A DNA stretch of 64,000 nt from Datura wrightii. Its lineage: Eukaryota; Streptophyta; Magnoliopsida; Solanales; Solanaceae. The notes under the pieces are model-generated. The model saw only the letters and a program-made list of their open reading frames with translations. It was not told where the DNA came from and made no database searches. Both the position numbers and the translations under genes were made by a program. Every line of letters starts with the position of its first letter. Position 1 is the first letter of the stretch. Where the stretch lies: positions 95,004,001 to 95,068,000 of the forward strand of contig JASDFA010000010.1 in assembly GCA_035772735.1 (NCBI GenBank), read 5' to 3'. Positions 34,143 through 45,674 of this stretch are shown here, in pieces.

Positions 34143-36330
34143 ATGGCTTCGAAGGGTACGACTAAGAAACGGGTGGGGGAGAGCAGTTAGCCATCATACC
34201 GTAGACTTTGGGACGAGCCCTCCTCCTTAAAAGAGTCGAGTAGCTCAAAGAAGGAATATAAATTGTCAGAAGAGTAGCTGGTGTGGAGATCCACCAAGGC
34301 TAGGGCACAATGATCTACAAACCGGACAGCCTTGGTTGATGCTCCTACTCCACTAGCAAGAGACCCACCAAGACGAATAGATGAGAATGTAAGGGCCACA
34401 GTCCTGATCGCTCCCAAGGGCACCACAGTTGAGCAAAACACAAAAGTTGCTGATGAGTCACATGCTCAACAAGGGAGCACAAATGATGAATTGACCGAGA
34501 CTTCGAATACGTCGAATGATCAACGAAGGCACGTGAGGAGATGGTGTGTTCATGGTATGAGGGTCATTTACAATAGGGACATTACATCGAATGACAAAGG
34601 AAATCCAAAGAGGAGCATCTACGAGGAGCCCAAACTAGTCACAACGGGGCTCAAGGACCTCCCTGAGTTGTAGGCTTTGTTCGATAAATACAGGTTCGGG
34701 TGGTTGACTAAGCCATTAGGAAGCTACAGCCCTTGCCTGGTTAGAGAATTCATTGCAACCTACATTGCCACATTACAGTGTCCGGCATTGGGTGGTCAAG
34801 AATGGAAAAAGAGGCCCGCATTAACACAGGTGTTGGTTCGGGAGACACCTCTAGACATATCTGAGAGGACCATCTCCAGACTGCTTTATGGGCTAGACTA
34901 GCATGCCTCGATGAATACAACTAATTTTGATCACAGACTATTCGAGCTCAAGAAAGTCAAGACCAAGAAGTTGAATAGTGAAGAATGAATTAGGCAGTAC
35001 ACTTGGCTGTCACGGGTCATTGCCACAAGAGGTCCACTGGTTGAGTGGTTTCATGGCACTGTGTCCCAGATAAAGAAGGCCACATTGAACATCCAAACTA
35101 AATTTTGGTGGTCATTAGTTCGGCACATACTGGTAATGACCATCAATGATAATGTTCTTTCACCTGACAGAGCTGCATTGGTAGCTAGCATCATGGAAGG
35201 GTATGCCCTAAATTTCCTACGATATATTGCTGAAGAGTTTCGAGAGCGGGAGATAAATGATGGCACTACCATTACCTTTCCATGCCTCATTGATAGACCC
35301 TGTCAGGACTCAAAGGTGCCATAGTTTCCATCAATTGATGAGAGAATAGTGGTCCACAAGATAACCGATATCAGGTTGATAAGAGATGACACAAACCCGG
35401 TATCGAGAGCGAGGAGTCAGGATGCCACATTCGCTGGAGCTACTATATTAACAGACGCATTGAGCAGCGGTATGCAGACTGAGGCTGCTTTATTTGCTGA
35501 GATGGTGGCATAGCCCACAGAGACCAGAGAGATGGGTAGCCAGCCTGAGGCTACAGATGCAACCTACATTCCCGCACCTGCTGAGATTCTAGAGTCATCA
35601 TCCACAGCAGTCGCACCTCAACAACCTATTGCACCCTCAAGTTCTCCTTCAGCCTGTCTAGTAACTATTTCCAAAGAATTCCTGATCAACATGGCTAGAC
35701 AGCTGGCAAAAGCTGAAAAACAACATGCACACTCTGCTCTCCAAGTTAAGGTGCTGATGGAGCAAGTTAAGCCATTGGTTAGAAAGGAGTTGTAGGCTCT
35801 CTCTAACTTAGTGCACGACCAGTTAGATGCTTTTAAGAGATTCATGGATGAGTGCCTTGCATAGTTACAGGTGCCCGAGCTAGCAAGGTGGTATGTAGAG
35901 GTAGTAGCACTCGGAGAGGCGGTGCGGGAGTTGTCTGCATGATAGGTAGCTGTGATACCTCTACCAGTGCTTCCAGTGATTGAGGATGAGAGTGAAGAAG
36001 AGCTACCACCGATATTTGACTTCATCACTGAGGATTGGTGGCGCAAGATAAGGGCAAGAGGCCTCGTGAGGAGGTGTGTTTTGAGGAGGATGACTCTCTG
36101 CTCCATCAGCAGAAGTGAAAGCGGAGAGAGATGTAGACAGTGCTGCATTTATCTAGAGAGGAGGCTCGACAGAGGGCCGTAGTTGAGGCAGCGAGAGCTC
36201 ATGGAGAAGGTACGAGATTAGTTGGTTCTGAAAATGCACCAGGTTAAGCGGTGGTATCGGAGAGGACACTGGAGGAGTATCTGCATCCTCCCCCGACCAG
36301 GTCGCAAACACCTAGTTAGCATAGGTATGT
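34143..36330 (+). pseudogene. A accessory ORF (putative plant transposon protein, env position)
   Basis: The start ATG at 34143 gives MASKGTTKKRVGESS and then a stop. The rest is readable across TAG stops: a serine/lysine-rich N-terminus, then LVTTGLKDLPEL and FDKYRFGWLTKPLGSYSPCL (34600-34740). Next comes the block WFHGTVSQIKKATLNIQTKF, WWSLVRHILV and AALVASIMEGYALNFLRYIA (35040-35240), which I recognise as the 'putative plant transposon protein' domain often found in Athila-type elements. The C-terminal part has a coiled coil (ISKEFLINMARQLAKAEKQ) and an acidic ELPPIFDFITED motif. No transmembrane or envelope signature was seen. B keeps only the C-terminal part. Confidence 0.7.
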
Positions 36331-37912
36331 TCCCTATTTCCTTGTTTTTATTTTATATATATGCATCGAGGACGACACATGCTTTTCTTGATGGAGGTGG
36401 GGAGGATAGTTGTGTATTTTTACTGAACATAACCCGAGAGTTTTTCTTGACGGATATCTTTTCCCTCGGGTGTTTCTTATCTAGTAGAACCGGCACGTTT
36501 AGATCTTTATTTTTGTGTGTTTGTTTGTGTCAGTCGAAAGAAAGTTAGGTGAACTTAAGGCAGTCAAGAGCATGAATTTTTGAATTTAGTTGAACTAATA
36601 ATGTGATACCCCTCCTAAAAGTTTTTCATGTGTGTGTTAAAATCGACAAGTATGACCTTTGTGAATCTTAGCATGTTATTAAAACTGTGAACATGTTTAC
36701 CATTGTATGGCTGTACCTGAACTAGCAGTTAGTAGAAGTGATGATGTTGACCTGTGCTACGTGTGAGTGAGATTTAATAATTAAATTCGGCTGTGTGTGT
36801 AAATCTAGAACTTTCCTGGTCAGTCTTACCGAGATAGAGGATGGGAATCTAGGAAAGGATCATAGGCCATTTTTGATTAATGAGCCCACTTTAGCCTTAA
36901 AAGACCTACCAAAAGAAAATAAATATCCCTAGATCAAAATTTTTTATCTTAAATTGACCTTTCTTTTTGTTTACACGAATTCACCTTCCATCTTTGATTA
37001 AAATGAACCTACTTTGGCCCTAGTCCCTCTTTGGACACTGTGAACCTCAACCCAGGCAAATTAACTAAGTTGGGGGTGGCTATCATAGGGGTGATTAAGA
37101 AGAGTAGGGTGGAGTGAAATTGAGTAATAAACATTAACGAGCGGGTGTTGTGTGCGTAATGAAAGAAAAAAAAACAAAAATGTTGTTAAAGAGAAAAAGA
37201 GAAAGAAAAGGAAAAAAGAAAAATGTTAAAGAAATTAATGCTTTAAAGAAGAAGCACTGCACTCGTAGTTCCAAATGAAAATAAAAAGAAGAAGCAAGTA
37301 AAGGAAAAAGGGAGAAAATATGAAAGAATGGTTAAAAGTGGAGTCAAGGCATGTGTAGTGCCAAGGAGGATTAAGTTACTAGTCTCATATGTACCATACC
37401 CGAACCTGAGCCTATGTTACAAACTTAAAAAGTCCTATAGTGATCCTGGTCACCTGTCCAAAATTCGAGGTATTGAAAGAAAAGGCAAGCCATTGGTATT
37501 ACATGCACACAGTTAGAAATTCTTTGAGAGAGCGAGTGTGATCTTACCTAATCCCAAGAAAAATATATTGATATAATCATATACACATGAGTGAGTGTGG
37601 GACTTCTTTGAGGTGAGAGAATTTGGTCAACAAAATCGTCTGCAAACATTCTAGGTTAATGTTATAGATTTATGTTCATGGTTGCAAGTGATAGTATTTT
37701 GCCATGTTTAGATTTCTCTGTGTCATGGTTGAAAATTTTGCATATGCATTATGATTTGAGTTTGTATGATAAAGGAGGGGTTAGAAAATTTGACCTGATG
37801 AAGAGTTGTGACTGTCGTAAGTTTCCTAAAGTTCTTTTTATTGAAGCATCAAGGTAGTTTATTTTTGTTTGTTTTTCTTTGAGGACATGCAAAAGTTCTA
37901 AGTTGAGGCTGT
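36331..37912 (+). other. A 3' non-coding region with G-rich tracts
   Basis: After the accessory ORF there is a G-rich run (GGAGGTGGGGAGGA near 36390-36405) and AT-rich filler. An AACTAAGTTGGGGGTGGC tract (37063-37080) resembles the sequence next to the 3' LTR. The same layout is found in B. Open frames at 36222-36548 and 37328-37516 have counterparts in B, but the differences are mostly amino-acid changing, so I do not call them genes. Confidence 0.6.
37898..37912 (+). other. A polypurine-like tract before the 3' LTR
   Basis: CTAAGTTGAGGCTGT directly precedes the 3' LTR start TGATG at 37913. The equivalent in B is CTAAGTTGAGGGTGT on the minus strand at 45675-45689. Confidence 0.65.
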
Positions 37913-38971
37913 TGATGTGCCATGATTTTACGGAACTTTTGACACTTAAAACCAAGAAAATATGCACATTTTGAGTATGTTTAGATAGATATGATGCGTT
38001 TTTGTTGAATGTTGTAGGAAAATAGGTCCGGAATGGGAAATAGGCAAAGTAAGGCATAAAGGGACTAAAATGCAGGCTGGTAGTGAAGTCACGAGTCATC
38101 TTCCAAGTGGACGACTTGTTCCTGGAATTGTGGGGAGAAGATCAAGTTTTAATGCTGAGAAATGGTGCACTTAACGAGTTGAAGGCACGACTCGTTACAT
38201 CTGGTAATGAGTCCTTAATCCAGTCGTGAAGACTGGGAAGATGATTTCTGAAAAATACCCAACCAAGGCAATGGAAGATTTAACGAGTCGTCAGATGATT
38301 GGATTACTTGTCATGAGAGCATTGGTATGAACCATCGTGTGCACTGGAATTCTGGAAAACCAAGACCACGAGGTTTAATGCATGTATTGTTTTTCCCTTC
38401 GTTTTAATTATTTCTTAACAGTTGCAAATGTTGGAACCTTTCTTATTCTTACTTACTGGATCAAGGGGGTAGTGAGTGGGAAAAGGGATTAACAACGGAT
38501 ATTTGAGGCTATCAACCCTCATCTAATAGCTTGAACTTGTCCGGAAATAGCTAATCAGATATTAAGGGTAAGGGTTAACTAAGCATACACCCGTATACGG
38601 ACCAAGCTGCATGGTGATAATCATCTCGATAGGGGACTAACCATTTAGGTGAACCTAACTTACCGATATTGCATGCTAAACACTGGAATAGATCACTAGT
38701 GTAAAAGCCTTCTGGTTATGAAGTCTTGGGAACACAATCCTAGTCAATTTGTTGATTGAATATAAACCGAAATTGATTTAGACATCTACTAGTCTTTACT
38801 CTTGTTTATTATTTTATTTCTTTCCCCCTTAGAAAATAAGTAATCTGATAGTAATAGCTAATCACATTAACTCAAGTTCTTTCCATATTCCCTGTGGGAT
38901 CGACCTCAGGTTCTATATTTGACATCAACCACTTAATATCTCAATTGCAAGGTGTAATTTGGGTAACATCA
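37913..38971 (+). repeat. A 3' LTR, internally deleted
   Basis: It starts TGATGTGCCATGATTTTACG and ends GGGTAACATCA. Compared with the 5' LTR about 0.54 kb is missing between ACCAAGACCACGAGG and TTTAATGCATGTATTG at about 38375. That block includes the palindromic-motif copy at 25920. The two LTRs also differ at many positions. Confidence 0.88.
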
Positions 38972-40093
38972 AGAACCACACACCTCATACACGGCCTCTT
39001 GATAGGAGCCTAATAATTTTCCATGACTATGATCCTCAGCACTCAAGCCCAAGCCACCAACCAAACCAGAACCTTATACCACCTTTTTCATCATATAAGC
39101 AACAACACCAGAGTCAAATAGTGATATAACACAAAGCTTCCCAAAACAGTCAACACACATGTCAATACCGCCGACAACACGTACAGAATTCATGCCGAAA
39201 AAGGGAGGGACCAACCTAACATACCTTGGATTTTTGGAAAGCCTAAACTAAGCCAAACCTCCACCCCTATAAGCATCAAGACACTACCTAAAAATAGTAC
39301 AAGTTACTGCCAAAATGCAGCCAACACAACTCAATAACGAAATAAGACAAACGAAGCTTAACTGACAAGATTCATACAAATTCGACAGTAGAAACTCCGA
39401 GGCAACAACCTAATGGGGAGAACACAGCTATAACCAACATCAACAACTAAGGAAAACCAAAGTAAGATGGCTCAGCAGTAGCTTCATCACGAAACAGCCA
39501 CCAAAAGCCCAAAAACGACACCAAAATGCAAGTTACACACGATTCTCGACTACCTAAGATCAAAATTATGTTGAACCATGGATTCTAGCCCCAATACCCT
39601 TAGAACACCATGGAAGGACCTTGAGAGAGATTTCCTTCATGAAAGATTCTAGAAAATAAGAAAATAAAGCAAACAACTAACCAAGGGGCTTTTTATAGTC
39701 CTCCACCGCCTTAGACCTTTTGTCATGTGCCTGCTTGCGTAGTCTCGCAAAAATTCTAATATCTCTCTATTCTGAAGTCAAATTGGCGAAGGGTTTAATG
39801 CATTGGAAACTAGAGTCATAGATATTTAATTTGATAGGTCGTAAACACCCTAAATCCTTTTAAATTTGGCGAAAAGCTTCTAAACATTTTACCCAAATTT
39901 TAAAGAATCTCAAAAAGGAAATTTACGATAATATTTGTCAAATTTCGTTCTATAACTTGATTGACATCTAATATTTAAATAAGATAATAAATTGATTGAT
40001 ATACCTCATAAAAATTTCTTCTTATCCTATTAGGTACTCTTAGTCCTACCTCAAAAGTACGGATTTATTGCTCAAATTATTTGAGATTTTACA
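38972..40093 (-). repeat. E LTR, proximal part
   Basis: It continues the LTR broken at 25367, after the duplicated AGAAC. The right edge reads GAGATTTTACA at 40093, i.e. the LTR starts TGTAAAATCTC on the minus strand, directly after the polypurine tract. It contains CA-rich sequence and no genes. Confidence 0.7.
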
Positions 40094-40708
40094 TCTTTTC
40101 CCCTTAGAAACATTCATCCTCAAATGTTGGATGACACGCACACCTCCAACTGATGGACCAACACAACACGATATCACACGACATAGCCTTACAGAACAAG
40201 CCTACCACAAACAACTCCAAAAAACAAAATCTTACACCATGCCGAGGTGCGACAAAACTATAGCCATAATCAAAATAAGAATCTTCCTGCCGCCATGTTT
40301 ATCCACTAGTTGACTATAATTCATCAGGTTACAAACATTTCTTGCACAAGCCAGCAAACATGAGTCCAGACTCGACTCTTATGATAGCTGACTTCTCGCA
40401 CGATTTTGATCCAGAAAGAAGAGTAACAATCCTATATATCCTACAACCTCCTGTTTAAAAGTACATTGTGTAATGCACAAATAAATAAGACTCTATTAGA
40501 CATGTCTCATAGACTCCCTAGGACAAAATGCTCTTCTACAAAGTTTTTCATACCCCAATCTCGGGGAAGCATGACCAGCACCTGGTGCCACGCATGACCA
40601 AGCAATATTTGCAACCATCTAGCTACAACAAGCCAGAACCGATAAGGATAGCTCACAAACCAACCAACAGATACATAATAGGCCGCCAAGGCCACAAAAT
40701 TGAAAATA
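40094..40708 (-). mobile_element. E internal remnant with polypurine tract
   Basis: On the minus strand the polypurine tract AAGGGGAAAAGA (40094-40105) follows the chromovirus-type phrase CATTTGAGGATGAATGTTTCT. About 0.6 kb further right the E LTR-like sequence starts again. No gag or pol motifs could be read between, so nearly the whole internal part of E seems to be deleted or degraded. Confidence 0.6.
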
Positions 40709-41619
40709 ACTATACAATATGGCCTACCTGGTCTAAAACAACACTATGACCACAACAGATATCTACGAGTCTCTATGAATACAATAATAGTTAACTATTT
40801 AGGACAAGGCCTTAAACTACCCTTAACTTAAACACCGAACGACTCCAGAAGACCTGGAGTGTAAAGACTCTGCTAGAAATCCACTCAGTAACCAAGAACT
40901 CAATCCCCTAGCCCACCATCACCTACGGGCCTGAACGCAGTGCCCCGACTAGGGCATCAGTACAATAATCTACCGAGTATGAAAGGCAGAAGTAACTACA
41001 AGACTCAGATTAGAGATCAATAGATTTATTGAACATCGCATGAGGAGAAACTAAACATAAGTAAATATATAGAACCTACCTAGCCCCCATAAGCCTGACA
41101 AGTACAAGAAAACATACAAAAAGAACCTACCTAGCACCCATAAGGCCCACAAGTCAAAAAGTAAACAACAACAAGCGACACCTAGCGGACACAGCTCACC
41201 TGTCATTGCCTCTGGACCACTCAATGGCCTTAGCTAACACTAGCCAACATTTAGCATCCACTACTATCTGATAATAGATAACACAAACAACAACCACAAT
41301 ATAATCCAAGCAAATAAAAAATAAACACCAGTTTATCAACATCATCAATCAAGCACTGCCAGACTCTCTCTCAGCTGCATATAGTTATCAGAGCTCCATC
41401 GATTTGGAAGAGCCAATCGCGAACCCAGGAAGGTTCAGAACAATCAAATTCGGTGATATGAAGGCATGTTCCTCTTCATACATCTTGCATGTCTCGGAAA
41501 GGCCCTATAAGAGGTAAACTCAACTCAACCATAGGCCAATTGTAATACCCCTACTCAACCCTGCGGTCGGATCTAATCTTTGCATTGGGTATTTATGAAT
41601 TCCAAGAGCCTCAACAAAC
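40709..41619 (-). repeat. Second, partial E LTR copy
   Basis: It is homologous in the same orientation to 24037-24950, from ACTATACAATAT through the shared blocks CACCATCACCTA(C/T)GGGC and TACCGAGTATGAAAG to a CA-rich run where similarity ends. It may be the remaining part of the 5' LTR of E or a tandem duplicate. Similarity is about 75-80% by eye. Confidence 0.7.
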
Positions 41620-42534
41620 ACACACGGTCATGCCTCAAGTTTTCACCCTGGACGGAACACGGTACTTGGAGTCACAAGTAACCCCAAGTCAACCCTTGGT
41701 TTATCATACACCGACATTCTAAATAAACATACAAATATACATAGCAGAAGTTTAAAGCAAAAATATAAACATTCAAGAGAATCAAGCTGAATCATATTAT
41801 TTGAAAAATATTTGAACATAACTACAAGTATGATAACCAAATATGTGTCTAAAAGCCACTATGATTGATGAGTTGCTGGGACAAGCCCCCAGCTAACTCC
41901 AAATCTAAATAGAAGGAAAGAAAAATATAACTAAATTAAATAATCTCCGTCCTCAGAGAATAAGGACTCCCCAACTAGGTAGCGAAAGTCTTCGATGAGT
42001 GATCGGCTAGCGAGGTTGAGACTGAGATCCTGCAGCTGTATCATAAAATGATATAGCATAAAAGTATGCATCAGTACTTTGAATGTACTGAGTAAGTGGG
42101 AAAAAACAGAACACAATGAAATAAAAGTGCTAAACTGAGATGACAGCAATGACCAACTGAAGCTACTGCACTAAATAACTATAATAACTGAAATGGTCTA
42201 AAAGACCCTGCCTGATGGTCAAAAACATGTTCTAAATTTTGAATGCTGATCGGAAGTAATCTAGAACTAGACTAAACTAACTAGTCGTAGAGTCTATAAC
42301 CGACATATAACCATGTGAGCTAGATGTGGAGTACGATGTATACACCCCATCGGTAGGAACCAATATACCTTGTTAGGATATAAAGGCATGAACTGAGTGA
42401 TCACAAGAGTCTGGGGCCATTAGGCTAATCAAACTGTAACCCACAGTGGCAACGTAGTTCTGGGATGCTAGGTGCGCTGGAACCCCGGTCTGCCTGGTGC
42501 GAAGTCCTACTCCCAATGGATAGTCGTAGATTGA
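41620..42534 (-). repeat. F: chromovirus-type LTR fragment
   Basis: It contains landmarks of the T1/T2/D type of LTR, such as GGGACAAGCCCCCAGCTAACTC, CTGTATCATAAAATGATA and the hairpin CAGTACTTTGAATGTACTG (42072-42090). It differs clearly from D and has no complete ends. D is inserted at its right edge; the possible target site is ATTGA at 42530-42534. Confidence 0.6.
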
Positions 42535-44072
42535 TGTCACGACCCGAACGGAGGCCCGGATTGTAAACACGGGGCAAGGGACCCCGAGAGACCCCAAGTC
42601 GACCCATGGAATAAGAATAAAAGTAACTCATTTATTAAACTGATGAAATCATCAATATAACTCAGCGGATGTCTAAATCAACATAACATCATAATAATAT
42701 CCGAAGCTAACACATACATAAGTGTGAAAGCCTCTAATCTGGATGAGGTGACTGGACAAGACCCCCAACTAACTCAATAATACGGAAACCGAAATACATA
42801 AAAGAAATTGAAAGTCTAGTCCTCAAAAGATGAGGACTCACAATCCTGAACAAATATGAACTCTGAAAAGCTGACTAGGATCGGGGCTAAAGCTATGAGC
42901 CGGGTCCTGTATCATGAAACGCTACAGCATAGAAAGTATGTAAAACATCTTAAGTAAAATAATTTCATTTGAAACATTTCATAACATATCATAAGCTTTC
43001 AAGACGGAGAAGAAGGCTACATGCATTCATCCAGAAATCGAAATCTTATCATGACATGACCATGCATAGCTTTATAACATTATGACTAACTCAAATGACT
43101 CAAAGCTGAAACATAACATTTGTGATAAAAGCTGAACAATGAGTCAAATCTTGCTTTTAGAACATGCATGTTTAAAGAAGTAATCATGAATAATGAATTT
43201 GCATATCTGAATCATATAGACAATGGGAGACTCGTCACTTAACCAACATACCACGATAGAGCTTATGTGGTCTTGACTATCACACTAAAGTGGGCAGAGC
43301 CGTCCAAAACCTTTCCAGGGCTAAGGCCGCTACCATGATATTGATATCAAGTTGACGGCCCATTTGGGCAGGGGAAGCTCACTAGGGAGATCCCAAGACA
43401 TATAGTATTCAACCTAAGTTGGCTCGTAGTTCTTGGGCATAGGGTGATCGATACTTAGCTCGCTCGGTGCTGGACTCTTCTCCCAAAACATGCAATGCTC
43501 TACATCGTATATAATAAAGCTCAACACCATCTATTGACAAAGCTCAAGATAAAATCATGCATAACTCAACATGGTATGAAACGAAGCTCAACATTGTCCT
43601 TTGACAAAGATCAATAATGACTTACATCTCAATTATAATCTTATGCATATGAGAAACTTTAATTTGAAACATACCACAAGCTAATAATATGAAATTTGGG
43701 AGACTTCTCATCAAACAATGTGGTAAGCTTATTTTGGAAGAACTCATCATTATTATATCAACATTTAGGCATTCCCCAAAGCTCTATCATTCTTTGATCT
43801 ACTCAATTCATTTTGAAATCAACATCATAATCATTGGTAGCTTTAGAAACATGCTTGTCATAATCAAATCTCATCATCATCATACATTTATCACCATTCT
43901 CTTCTTTCATGAACTTCTCATCCATGGGCATTAAATTTCATAATTTAGAAAACACAATTTTTGATTGAGAACAATTTAAAATCTTCCCAAGCTCCACAAT
44001 TCATCAATATAAATATAATCTAATCATACCCATGCATAGAGATTGAAGAATTATGCAATTAGGTGAAAATCC
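42535..44072 (-). repeat. D 3' LTR, distal part
   Basis: The plus-strand left edge TGTCACGACCCGAACGGAGG is the 3' end of a chromovirus LTR on the minus strand, like T2 at 15649. The LTR is interrupted at 44072 by element B and resumes at 53675. Together the parts make about 2.4 kb, the right length for this family. The edge sequences AATCC and AACTC, next to B, are only an imperfect target-site match. Confidence 0.82.
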
Positions 44073-45674
44073 TGATGTCGCCCAAGTTACACCTCGCAAT
44101 TGAGATATAAAGCGGTCGATGTAAAATATAGAACCCAGCTAGAGGTTGAAGTAGATCCCACAGGGAATATGGTAAGAACTAAAGTTAATGCGGATAGCTG
44201 CTACTATTGAGTTACTTATTTCAGACAGGGGGAAAGAAAGAGAATAATAAACAAAACTAGAACTTCTGAATGCTTAGATCAAATTTGATTTGTATTCAAT
44301 TAACGACTTGACTAGGATCGTGTTCCCTAAGATTTCATAACCACAAGGCTTCTATACTAGTGATCTATTCCGGTGTTCAACATGCAATACCAGTAAGTTA
44401 GGTTCACCTAAATGGTTGGTCCCCTATTTAGATGATTATCACCACGCAACTTGGTCCATATACAGGTGTACTTTAATTGACCCTTAACCTTAATATTGGG
44501 TTAGCTATCCCCGGATAAGTTCAAGCTATTAGATGAGGGTTGATATCCTTAAATCTCCATTATTAATCCCTTTTCCCATTCACTACCTCCTTGGTCCGGT
44601 AAGTAAGAATAAGACAAGTTCTAACCTTTGCAACCGTCAAGAATCAATCAAAACGATGGGAAAAGCAATACATGCATTAAAACCTGTTTAAGAATCACTA
44701 AGTGTTTCACCTAAGTGGGTTAATTCATCTTGGTTCCCACAACCCTAGTTATGGGTTTAGCAACTCATGGTTGTATGATCACAACCACAAAATATTGAAT
44801 AAATCATAATTGCAACTTACAAATTATCATACAAGAAAACCAAGTACATTGAATAAAACACTAAAATTGAATAATAATTTCCAATGTTGCTTTTGATCCT
44901 CAAATTCAAGAACAAAATTGTAAAACTTGTTTCTTGATCCAAGAATAATCGTACAACACCAAAATCCTACGTGAAAATTAGTAATCATAAACTTCTCCTT
45001 GAAAATCCTAAACAGTGTATTTATAGTTCGAAGAAAACCTTTTCCTAACTAAAACTAAAATCCAGGTCATCAATGACCACGGGCTAGGTGACGATTCGTT
45101 GGAACCTCTGACGAGTCGTGCCTTGCCAAAAATAATCATCCTCAACATCATACCCCGGTTGTGGAAATGGGTCATCTAACGACTCATTGTGCATGGGCAT
45201 GAGTCGTTAGGTCCCTCGTGGTCTAACTCTTTCAATATTCCAGTGCACCTTACAGTTGGTTCCAATGCTCTGCCAACGAGTCGTTTAATCAACTAACGAC
45301 TCGTTAAGTTTGTCGTCATCTCTGCTGCTCACTTTTTTCAATAATTCTTATTCAGTCCTCACGACTGACCTCAGGACTCGTTACCAGATGTAACGAGTCA
45401 TCCCCTCAACTCCTCAGGTACATTGTCTTTACCTCTTCACAGTACCTCATTTGCCTACGACATCTGGAACGAGTCGTGCTTCTTGCCAATAACTCGTGAA
45501 GTGCCTGACAGTCACCCTTTCAATTGTTTTCAGCTTAAATTTTCACAGTTCACTTCTGAACCTATTTTCCTGCAACATTAAACACAAAACACATCATACA
45601 TATATAAACATACCTGGAATGTGCATAGTTTCATAGTTTTAAGCGTCGAAAGTTTTGTAAATCATGGCACATCA
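44073..45674 (-). repeat. B 3' LTR
   Basis: The plus strand reads TGATGTCGCCCAAGTTACAC at the left and GGCACATCA at the right. It is homologous to the reverse complement of the A LTRs. Between 45080 and 45500 there are at least seven copies of the palindromic motif, for example ACGAGTCGT and ACGACTCGT near 45110, 45277 and 45297. Confidence 0.9.

Larger units (their letters stand above)
25368..38971 (+). mobile_element. A: Athila-like Ty3/gypsy element, full structure but decayed
   Basis: The 13.6-kb element has LTRs with matching ends TGATG...CATCA (the 5' LTR end is worn) and a perfect 5-bp target duplication AGAAC on both sides. Its order is 5' LTR, Asp-tRNA primer site, gag, protease, RT, RNase H, integrase, a long spacer, an accessory ORF, a 3' non-coding part and 3' LTR. 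All coding parts carry stops and frameshifts. It lies inside the E LTR. Its close relative B (44073-53674) has the same plan without the RT to integrase block. Confidence 0.92.

Noticed and set aside
35618..36148. 176-codon minus-strand open frame
   Set aside because: Antisense shadow of the C-terminal part of the accessory ORF, which is conserved in the sense frame with B.
36222..36548. Open frame with YIYASRTTHAFLDGGGE and a counterpart in B at 47040-47300
   Set aside because: The similar part covers a conserved G-rich non-coding tract after the accessory ORF; reading starts differ and changes are not silent-biased.
37328..37516. Small open frame (SGVKACVVPRRIKLL) with a counterpart in B at 46079-46327
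   Set aside because: It is open in both elements, but nearly all differences between them change amino acids, so there is no sign of protein-level selection; listed as non-coding.
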